Program-made: the position numbers and the translations under genes
In this document: positions 46,697 through 52,628 of the stretch, one piece after another
Layout of the letters: each line of letters opens with the position of its first letter
Numbering within the stretch: the stretch's first letter is position 1
The notes under the pieces: generated by a model
What the model was told of the DNA's origin: nothing
What the model saw: only the letters and a program-made list of their open reading frames with translations
Databases searched by the model: none
IMG/VR virus record: IMGVR_UViG_3300028840_002598
Span: 1-52,628 of that record
Source of the DNA: a virus
Strand: one strand, 5' to 3'
DNA length: 52,628 nt

Positions 46697-46715
46697 GAGA
46701 TCCTCTAAGGATCTC
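46697..46715 (+). other. Hairpin adjoining the portal ribosome site
   Basis: GAGATCCT (46697-46704) and AGGATCTC (46708-46715) form a perfect eight-base stem with a CTA loop. The portal ribosome site AGGAGG (46716-46721) begins at the next base. It may limit portal translation, as portal needs only 12 copies. It is rich in GATC. Confidence 0.5.
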
Positions 46716-46729
46716 AGGAGGCACAAGCG

Positions 46730-48544
46730 ATGGCCCTCGAAACGCAGGTCGACCACGAATTGAAAGGGCTCCGCAAGGTGGCCGAACGGGCGGACGAAAT
46801 CACCGGCGCCAAGTACAGCGGGCGCGGGTCGCTCATGGACGGGCTCCTGGAGGCGTCCCCCGAGGAGCGCGCGGTGGCCTGGAAACACTTTCAGCGCCGG
46901 CACCCAGACTATGACGCGGAATATTGGGCGGAATGCCGCGCCCTCTATGCCGGCGGAAAGCGCCTCCTCCGCGACCCGGAGCTAATGGAGCGCCTGTTCC
47001 CTCCGCACAACGCTGAGGACGCCTCCGTCTATGAGGAGCGGAAGCGCCGCGCGTTTTACCTGGCCTACCCGGGGACGATCATCGATAACCTGGTGAGCGG
47101 ACTCGGGGCGGATCCGGTGCGCGTCACGGGCGCGGACGCCGGCGAGGATGAAACCAAGCTCCCTGACTGGTACACGGACGGGGACACCGGGTTCCTGGAG
47201 AACGTGGCGCCCAAGGGCGGCAAGCGCCAGGGATTCGCCCAGCTCCTCCTGGACACCGTGCGCGAGGCCATGATCTCCGGCCGCGGGTGGATCCTGATCG
47301 ATCTCCCACAAACGCCGGACGAATACGTCCCGGAGTCCAAGCTGGACCAGGAGCGCGCGGGACTCCTCGATCCCTACCTGATCGGAGTTGAGCCGGAATA
47401 CGTGATCGACTGGCAAGTGGACAGCAACGGGGAGCTGGAGTGGGCGCTGGTTTGCGATTCGGAAGTCCGGCGAAACTCGCTCACCGAGGAGCGGAACACG
47501 ATCCGAAAAACGTTCACGTGGTACGACCGCGCCGGGTGGACATCGTGGCGGATCGAATACAGAAAAGGCGAGCGCCCTGGCGACGATCAGCCGGTGCCGT
47601 TCCTCGGTGAGGGCTCGCACCCGTTCGGCAAGGTGCCGTTGATCCCGTTCCTCCTCCCCGAGGGACTCCACGCCATGGGCAAGCTGGAATCCCTGGCGCG
47701 CGAACATTTCAATAAACGGTGCGCGGTGAGCTGGGCGGAATTCAAGTCCCTGTTCGCCATGCTTTATGAATTCCTGGCACCGGAGGACGGCATCGCCTCG
47801 ATCTCCAGCGATGCCCAGCAAGATCCGGATCGCGCCGTGTCCCAAGTGCGAGGCCCTGGCCACGTCCAAGAGCGCGGCCATGAGGACCGCGCCGAATTCG
47901 TGGGGCCACCCGTCGATCCGTTCGTGGCCGGGCGCGAGTCCTGTCAGGAGATCATGCGGGAAATGCACCGGGTCATGTATTCGATGGCCCTCAGCGTGGA
48001 CATGAACAGCGCGGCCGTGCGGCGCTCCGGCGAGTCCAAGGCGCAGGACCGCGCCGTGGCCGCCGTGATCCTCAAGGAACTGGGCCGCCTCCTCCGGGAC
48101 CTGGTGCGCCTCCTCATGGAGCTGGTGGCCATCGCGCGCGGTGACGGGCAAACGTTCCGCGTGTCCGGCCTGGACAGTTTCGACGCCGTCGACGTCACCG
48201 CGGCGATCACCGAGGCCGTGGAATTCCTCAACGGCGTGCCCCAGAAGTCCGCCACGTTCAAGCGGGCGTTCCTATATCGCCTGTACAAGCTGATCCTGGG
48301 GGACGAATTGACGGAGGAGGAGCTGGCGACGATCCGCAAGGAACTGGAGGAAATGATCACCATGGAGGAGGCCCTCCTGGAGGACTCCATGGCCTTGATG
48401 GCTCGCGGCGCCGCGGCCGCCGGCGAGGATGGCGAGGACGATCAGGAGGAGGAGGACGGCGAGGAGGACGCGGAGGAGGAGCGCAAGGCGCGCAAGGCCG
48501 CCGCGGACGGAAAGCCGGTTCGATACTCCACGTTCTCCAAATAG
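46730..48544 (+). CDS. Portal protein
   Basis: A 604-residue protein. Order after terminase and before MuF matches. Pattern of the DUF4055-type portal: YPGTIIDNLVSGLGADPVRV, DTVREAMISGRGWILIDLP, PYLIGVEPEYVIDWQVD, GKVPLIPFLLPEG, ESLAREHFNKRCAVSWAEFKSLFAMLYEFL, RSGESKAQDRAVAAVILKELGRLLRDLVRLLMELVA. C-terminal 50 residues are acidic (EDGEDDQEEEDGEED). Twelve copies form the DNA gate for packaging and ejection. Confidence 0.85.
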   Translation: MALETQVDHELKGLRKVAERADEITGAKYSGRGSLMDGLLEASPEERAVAWKHFQRRHPDYDAEYWAECRALYAGGKRLLRDPELMERLFPPHNAEDASVYEERKRRAFYLAYPGTIIDNLVSGLGADPVRVTGADAGEDETKLPDWYTDGDTGFLENVAPKGGKRQGFAQLLLDTVREAMISGRGWILIDLPQTPDEYVPESKLDQERAGLLDPYLIGVEPEYVIDWQVDSNGELEWALVCDSEVRRNSLTEERNTIRKTFTWYDRAGWTSWRIEYRKGERPGDDQPVPFLGEGSHPFGKVPLIPFLLPEGLHAMGKLESLAREHFNKRCAVSWAEFKSLFAMLYEFLAPEDGIASISSDAQQDPDRAVSQVRGPGHVQERGHEDRAEFVGPPVDPFVAGRESCQEIMREMHRVMYSMALSVDMNSAAVRRSGESKAQDRAVAAVILKELGRLLRDLVRLLMELVAIARGDGQTFRVSGLDSFDAVDVTAAITEAVEFLNGVPQKSATFKRAFLYRLYKLILGDELTEEELATIRKELEEMITMEEALLEDSMALMARGAAAAGEDGEDDQEEEDGEEDAEEERKARKAAADGKPVRYSTFSK

Positions 48545-48547
48545 CTC

Positions 48548-50962
48548 ATGGCCGATCCGCACACCACCGGCGCGCCGTTCGTGCCCCCCGGGCACTATCG
48601 GCCACCCGGGCGGGATGCGCCGCTGTTCCCCGCCATGGGAAAAAGCGCGCGCGTCCAGCGAATGCTGGAACAGATCGCGGGCGAGGTTGCCGGGCTCGAG
48701 CCCGCTGTGATGCGAAAGCTCCTCCCCGTGTTCATGGAGGCGCGATCGGAATTGCGGAGCGCGCTCACCGAATGGCTCAAGGGCAAGGACGGCGCCGCGC
48801 GTTTCACCGCGCAACAATACCGGCGCGCCCTGGTGAACCTGGAGGGAGCCCTCCGCACCATGGCGAAACTCGATCCGGCAATGCGCGCCGCGCTTGAGGA
48901 CGGCGGGAACGTTGCCGGCCACCTCGCGGCGGAACACCTCGAATTTGAGCTGGCCCGGTTTGCCTCCGCGTTCGGTGAAACGATCCGGCCGATCCAGATC
49001 CAAACGGCGGCCATCATGGCCAAGGGCGATCGCTTCCTGATCCCCAGGTATCGAACCAGCGCGGCCCGCTACGCTGGCAACGTCATGGAGGACATTGGAC
49101 ACCAGCTCTCCGTGGGCGTGGCGCGTGGCGAAACATACACCCAGATGACGAACAGGCTCCGGCGCCTCGGAGGGCCTCGCGGCCTGGTGGCGCTCCGTGG
49201 AGTCCGCGGCGAACCCGGGGCCGTGGTGGAGGAGATCACGGAGGGCCTGTTCCGGCGCTATCGCAACTGGGGGGAGCGCGTGGTCCGCACGGAAATGCAG
49301 AACGCATACAACGTCCACGCGGACAACGGGATCGACGAATTGAACCAGATCGCACGCGAGCCCAAGGAGGCCCGGTTCCTCAAGCGCTGGGATGCGAGCG
49401 CGGACAAGCGCTTGTGTCACGTGTGCCGCGGCCTCGATCGCCAGGCCGTGCCCCAGGACGGCAAGTTCCACAGCGAGCTGGGCGAGCATGACCGGCCGCC
49501 GGCGCACCCGAATTGCCGGTGTATCATTTCGCCGTGGCTCAAGCGCTGGGGGAACGTCAAGCGGCCCGAGGAGCCCACGCCGATCTATCCGGGCAAGGAG
49601 GGCAAGGCGGCCAAGCCGAAGCGGCCCAAGGCCAAGCCGAAGCGCGCCAAGGCACCGGCCAAGCCGAAGCGCAAGGAGTTGACGGGCGCCCAGAAAGTCC
49701 GCGAACTGGAGAAGCTATCCGATCAGCGGGACACGCTGGCGGCCCGCGTGCGGGATCCTGGTGGAACCGAGGACATCCGGCGCGAGATCAAGGGCGTGGC
49801 CGCGGCGGCGAAAAAGGGAAAGATCCCGTTCGATACCTACCTGGAACGCTTGCGCGGCCTCAACGCCAAGCTGGACGCGGCGATCAAGGTGCAACCGGAG
49901 CCCGCGGACCTGTTCAAGCTGGACGCCATCAAGGAGGACATCTCCGCGCTACGCGCCACCGTGCGGCCCCAGGAGTGGCTGGACGCCCTGGTGGACGCCG
50001 GGACGGCCGGCAAGCAAGGCAAGTGGAAGCGCGCACGCCTGGCGCTGGAGGGCCACCTGGAGGCGAGCGAGGGGATCACCAGACAAGCCCACGAATGGGA
50101 TCACTCCGTGGCGCTCGCCAAGAACCACCGCTCCCTGGGGACTCACTACTGGAACGGCAAGATCAAGATCCGGACCGCGCAAGCCGAACACGGCAAGAAA
50201 TACCTGGACGCCTGGAAAGCGGACCCCAAGGCGGTGGAGGCCGTGGCCCGCGACTATGAGGCGAAGCGCCTGGCGATCCCCAGGCTCGAACGCGATCGCG
50301 ATCGGTTCCTGGCGCGCATGGATAAGGTGGAGGCCAAGATCACGGACATGAGCGCGGACATGGAGCGCGCTCGCGAGGCCAAGGACTGGGACAAGGTGGC
50401 CAAGCTCCGCAAGCGCCGCAACCTCCTCCGGGATGGCTGGGAGGAAATGGACCAGAAACTCCAGGCCACGTTCCGCGAGATCGACTCCACCCGCGGCGCG
50501 CTCCGAAAGCACGCCGGCGCGGAGCTGGCCAGGGACGTGGAGGGTTTGTCGACCGTGGTCCATGAGGTTGTCCACGGCACCGGCCCCAACTTTCGATACT
50601 CGGGGATCGGCGTGGCGTTGGAGGAGGTGACAACGGAGGCCACCGCGCGCCTATACCTCCAGCGAAATTTCGCCCTCCAGCGCGGCCTCGCCACCCGCGG
50701 CGTGTCTTATGACTGGTTCTTTGAGGAACAGATCAAGGCCATCCGTGAGGCTTACGGCGTCACGGAGCGGGTGGCCTGGGACATGCTGGAGTCCGCCTCG
50801 CTCAAGTTCAAGCGCGTGGCCTCCAGCTCCACCATGATGTCCGCGGAGGACGCCGCGGATCTGTTCGTGCGCCAGTTCAAGGACGGGGCGAAGCACAAGG
50901 AAGCGCTGATCCAGGGCCTCCGTGAGGGAATGAAACGACAACCCAGTTACCTGGCACAGTGA
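48548..50962 (+). CDS. MuF-type minor head protein fused to an HExxH metallopeptidase-like domain
   Basis: An 804-residue protein. Residues about 235-330 are the MuF/phage head morphogenesis domain: RTEMQNAYNVHADNG, KRWDASADKRLCHVCRGLD, AHPNCRCIISPW. A basic linker follows (KAAKPKRPKAKPKRAKAPAKPKRK). Residues 400-660 include long charged coils. HEVVH at 672-676 with GVALEEVTTEATARL twenty residues on forms a gluzincin-like zinc site. Plain MuF proteins are about 250-400 residues, so the C-terminal half is a cargo or effector domain. MuF proteins can be injected with DNA; injected peptidase activity is an inference. Confidence 0.78.
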   Translation: MADPHTTGAPFVPPGHYRPPGRDAPLFPAMGKSARVQRMLEQIAGEVAGLEPAVMRKLLPVFMEARSELRSALTEWLKGKDGAARFTAQQYRRALVNLEGALRTMAKLDPAMRAALEDGGNVAGHLAAEHLEFELARFASAFGETIRPIQIQTAAIMAKGDRFLIPRYRTSAARYAGNVMEDIGHQLSVGVARGETYTQMTNRLRRLGGPRGLVALRGVRGEPGAVVEEITEGLFRRYRNWGERVVRTEMQNAYNVHADNGIDELNQIAREPKEARFLKRWDASADKRLCHVCRGLDRQAVPQDGKFHSELGEHDRPPAHPNCRCIISPWLKRWGNVKRPEEPTPIYPGKEGKAAKPKRPKAKPKRAKAPAKPKRKELTGAQKVRELEKLSDQRDTLAARVRDPGGTEDIRREIKGVAAAAKKGKIPFDTYLERLRGLNAKLDAAIKVQPEPADLFKLDAIKEDISALRATVRPQEWLDALVDAGTAGKQGKWKRARLALEGHLEASEGITRQAHEWDHSVALAKNHRSLGTHYWNGKIKIRTAQAEHGKKYLDAWKADPKAVEAVARDYEAKRLAIPRLERDRDRFLARMDKVEAKITDMSADMERAREAKDWDKVAKLRKRRNLLRDGWEEMDQKLQATFREIDSTRGALRKHAGAELARDVEGLSTVVHEVVHGTGPNFRYSGIGVALEEVTTEATARLYLQRNFALQRGLATRGVSYDWFFEEQIKAIREAYGVTERVAWDMLESASLKFKRVASSSTMMSAEDAADLFVRQFKDGAKHKEALIQGLREGMKRQPSYLAQ

Positions 50963-50976
50963 GTTAGGATGCGCCG

Positions 50977-51174
50977 ATGACACAGGAGATCACGTTGCTG
51001 GACTTGCCACGCAACGATTTCGCGGCCGCGCGCCGCTACTATGAGGCCAAGGGCAAGCGGATCAGCGCGGAGGAGTTTCGCGTCCTGATCCTCCTCCAGG
51101 ACGATCCGGACGAATTCGAGGAGCGGACGGCCGGGTGGAACGTGATCCAGAAACCCGAACCGGAGATCCCATAG
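50977..51174 (+). CDS. Small protein between MuF and scaffold genes
   Basis: A 65-residue protein (DLPRNDFAAARRYYEAKGKRISAEEFRVLILLQDDPDEFEE). Helical. Small genes at this place often encode head accessory proteins. Ends with AGGAGG for the next gene. Confidence 0.55.
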   Translation: MTQEITLLDLPRNDFAAARRYYEAKGKRISAEEFRVLILLQDDPDEFEERTAGWNVIQKPEPEIP

Positions 51175-51183
51175 GAGGGAACC

Positions 51184-52011
51184 ATGGCACTTTTCAAGGA
51201 CTGGACGAAACCACAGGCGCCGCGTAGCGGCCTGATCTGTTCCGCGGACAATGACGGCGACGGCGGTGGAGGCGGTGGTGGAGGCGGTGGTGGAGGCGGC
51301 GATGACACGATCTCGCAAAGCACGCGAGATCTGATCATGCGAACCGTAAACGCGGCCGTTACCTCCCAGCTCGGACGCAAGCTCCCCGAGGCCATCAAGG
51401 ACGGCATGGGCGAGGCGCTGTCCCCACTCCAGGACCAGCTCAAGGCGATCGCGGAGGGCAAGGGCGGCGGCACAAGCGGCGGCACAGGAGGCGGCGGCGA
51501 GGCCGGCAAGCGCGGCGGTGATCCCCAGGTGGGCGAGCTACAGAACCAGGTAAAAGCGCTCACCGCCCAGATCCAGAACGAAAAGGAAGCGCGCAAGTCC
51601 GAGGCGGAAAAGCACGCGGCCGCGGCCCTGGACGCCGATCTCCGCAACGCCCTGGCCAAGGCCGGCGTTCGCCAGGAGCTAATGGACGGCGCCGTGGCAA
51701 CGATCAAGGGCAACGTGACGCGCGGCGATGACGGCGGCACGATCTGGCGAATGCAACGCCAGGGCTACCATGAGGATCTCCAGCTCGCGGACGGGATCAA
51801 GGAGTGGCTGGGAACGGACACCGGCAAGGCGTATCAGGCCCCCGTGGACGTGTCCGGCTCCGGCCAGAAGCCCGGCGCCGGCGGTGGACCACGGCCAGGA
51901 GGCACGCCTCCAGACCCGGCCACACAAAAGCTGGAGGGAAAGAAAAAGGCGCTGGACACGTTGAGCGGACAAATCAAGGACATGCTGTCCGCCGGCACCG
52001 TGGAGCTGTAA
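51184..52011 (+). CDS. Scaffold-like protein with oligoglycine segment
   Basis: A 275-residue protein directly before the capsid gene. Long coiled coil (ELQNQVKALTAQIQNEKEARKSEAEKHAAAALDADLRNALAKAG) and a helical C-terminus (KLEGKKKALDTLSGQIKDML) match phage capsid scaffolds. Residues about 27-39 are thirteen consecutive glycines, followed later by GGG/T repeats. No serine protease triad is visible. It would template prohead assembly and leave before maturation. Confidence 0.72.
   Translation: MALFKDWTKPQAPRSGLICSADNDGDGGGGGGGGGGGGGDDTISQSTRDLIMRTVNAAVTSQLGRKLPEAIKDGMGEALSPLQDQLKAIAEGKGGGTSGGTGGGGEAGKRGGDPQVGELQNQVKALTAQIQNEKEARKSEAEKHAAAALDADLRNALAKAGVRQELMDGAVATIKGNVTRGDDGGTIWRMQRQGYHEDLQLADGIKEWLGTDTGKAYQAPVDVSGSGQKPGAGGGPRPGGTPPDPATQKLEGKKKALDTLSGQIKDMLSAGTVEL
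51262..51300 (+). repeat. Coding trinucleotide-like repeat, 13 glycine codons
   Basis: GGC/GGT/GGA codons alternate in units of about 12 bases (GGCGGTGGTGGA). Such tracts expand and shrink by slippage and may vary in length between isolates. Confidence 0.85.
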
Positions 52012-52165
52012 CGTGGTAACGGCCGCGCCGTTTCGCATACTTGACGCGCGCGGGTTTTCGCGCGAGGCTACAGACACGGCCGGGGGGATCTCCGGGACGC
52101 ACACCGGGCGCGGGTGGGACGGCGCGAGGCACGAACCCTAGCGCTCCCAGCAAGGAGATCCAAAC
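52012..52165 (+). promoter_or_regulatory. Leader of the major capsid gene
   Basis: A 154-base gap. CGTGGTAAC at 52012-52020 matches 41860-41868. CGCGCG, GGTTTT, CGCGCG forms a hairpin (about 52045-52062). TTGACG at 52041 resembles a -35 box but no -10 at proper spacing is seen. AAGGAG (52153-52158) is the ribosome site. A promoter is expected here for high capsid expression but I cannot place it. Confidence 0.4.
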
Positions 52166-52628
52166 ATGGCCGATGTCAACCTGGCGGCGATTGCCGCAAC
52201 CCTCGCCACCCTGTTCGAGGACCGGATCACCTCCCAGATCAACCGGTCCTGTGTCGCCCTCCAGCTCCTCCCCGTGGGACCTGGTGAGGGTAAGAATCTG
52301 CAATGGTCGATCCGCGTGGGCTCCGGTGTGGGCACCAAGATCGCGGACGGCGCGGACGTTCAGGCCGGCGATTACCTGAACGATGACAAAATTCCCGCGA
52401 GCCTCGATTACGGGACCTACCACGCCGCTTTCGCGGTGACCGGCAAGGCCCTGGCCGGCGCGCTCGCCACCGGCAACCCCGCCGAACTGGCCGCCCTGTT
52501 CGCCGATGAGCTGGGGGACGCGATCGAGCGCCTGGCCAAGGGGATCCAGCAAGCGCTCTATGACGGCGACGGCACCACGGACGCCATGTTCGGCCTGTGC
52601 GCCACCGGTGGACCGCTGGATCAAACCG
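52166..52628 (+). CDS. Major capsid protein, 5' part (continues at position 145 after circularisation)
   Basis: Begins MADVNLAAIAATLATLFEDRITSQINRS, then LLPVGPGEGKNLQWSIRVGSGVGTKIADGADV, a typical N-arm and E-loop-like start of HK97-fold capsids. ATG follows AAGGAGATCCAAAC. After merging the 144-base overlap the frame continues at position 1 into the 3' part. Confidence 0.85.
   Translation, partial: MADVNLAAIAATLATLFEDRITSQINRSCVALQLLPVGPGEGKNLQWSIRVGSGVGTKIADGADVQAGDYLNDDKIPASLDYGTYHAAFAVTGKALAGALATGNPAELAALFADELGDAIERLAKGIQQALYDGDGTTDAMFGLCATGGPLDQT
52485..52628. repeat. Terminal direct repeat, right copy
   Basis: Identical to positions 1-144. See left copy. It is the closure overlap of the circular map. 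Confidence 0.95.

Noticed and set aside
46982-48151. Minus-strand ORF of 389 codons opposite the portal
   Set aside because: A shadow of the portal frame with unnatural composition. The plus strand is clearly portal.
48272-49507. Minus-strand ORF of 411 codons
   Set aside because: Covers the end of portal and the start of MuF. No start signal, no recognisable motif.
50979-50988. GACACAGGAG inside the start of the 50977 gene as another ribosome site
   Set aside because: It is formed by the first codons ATG ACA CAG GAG and has no start codon behind it at the right distance.
52041-52075. Promoter with TTGACG before the capsid gene
   Set aside because: The nearest -10-like TACAGA is about 22 bases away, too far for a normal sigma-70 promoter.
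1-52628. tRNA genes, CRISPR arrays, insertion sequences or attachment sites
   Set aside because: I looked at the gaps and found no cloverleaf with CCA-type end, no spacer array, no transposase and no integrase-linked repeat.

Overview
This window is one complete genome of a tailed phage with a contractile tail (myovirus morphology), opened inside its major capsid gene. The last 144 bases (52485-52628) repeat the first 144 exactly, so the molecule closes into a 52,484-bp circle, consistent with a circularly permuted genome assembled with an overlap. DNA is GC-rich. Every gene I can support lies on the + strand, with dense packing and dozens of ATGA/GTGA or TAATG stop/start overlaps. A Rz/Rz1-type spanin pair with a lipobox points to a Gram-negative host with an outer membrane. 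The host genus cannot be read from the sequence. I see no integrase, excisionase, CI-like repressor on the opposite strand, tRNA or CRISPR, which suggests a lytic lifestyle.

Layout. (1) 44-52 kb and 0-3.8 kb, head: small-terminase-like DNA-binding protein, large terminase, portal, MuF-type minor head protein fused to an HExxH domain, scaffold-like protein, major capsid protein (spans the ends), head completion and neck proteins. (2) 3.8-18.8 kb, tail: sheath, tube, tail chaperones with a -1 frameshift, tape measure, LysM-type hub protein, hub and spike, gp25-like and J-like baseplate wedge proteins, plus duplicated surface proteins. (3) 18.9-23.9 kb: tail fibre, a rho-independent terminator, and small beta-rich paralogues likely decorating tail or baseplate. 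(4) 23.9-25.6 kb, lysis: Rz, overlapping Rz1, holin-like membrane protein, M23-type endolysin. (5) 25.8-28.4 kb, recombination: YqaJ-type exonuclease and a probable annealing protein. (6) 28.4-31 kb: terminator, promoter, then a three-gene DNA modification block made of a small ScoMcrA-head-like protein, a DpdA/TGT-like transglycosylase and a C5-cytosine methyltransferase. (7) 31-35.8 kb: small genes, an HTH protein, replication initiator with an origin-like repeat block, DnaC-type loader, beta-class N6-adenine-type methyltransferase, RusA resolvase. (8) 35.8-44.3 kb: a long run of small genes, many with CxxC zinc knuckles, a nucleoside-deoxyribosyltransferase-like protein, a membrane HExxH protein and a DUF2303 (YfdQ) protein.

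How it works together: the phage brings an initiator and helicase loader but no polymerase, so it borrows the host replisome. Exonuclease, annealing protein and RusA support recombination-dependent replication and processing of branched DNA before headful-style packaging by terminase. Two methyltransferases and the DpdA-like enzyme probably alter phage DNA to escape restriction. No preQ0 synthesis genes are present, so any deazapurine would have to come from the host. A conserved leader cassette (palindrome GGCTCGAGCC plus GACACAGGAG) recurs at gene-block starts and probably organises expression.
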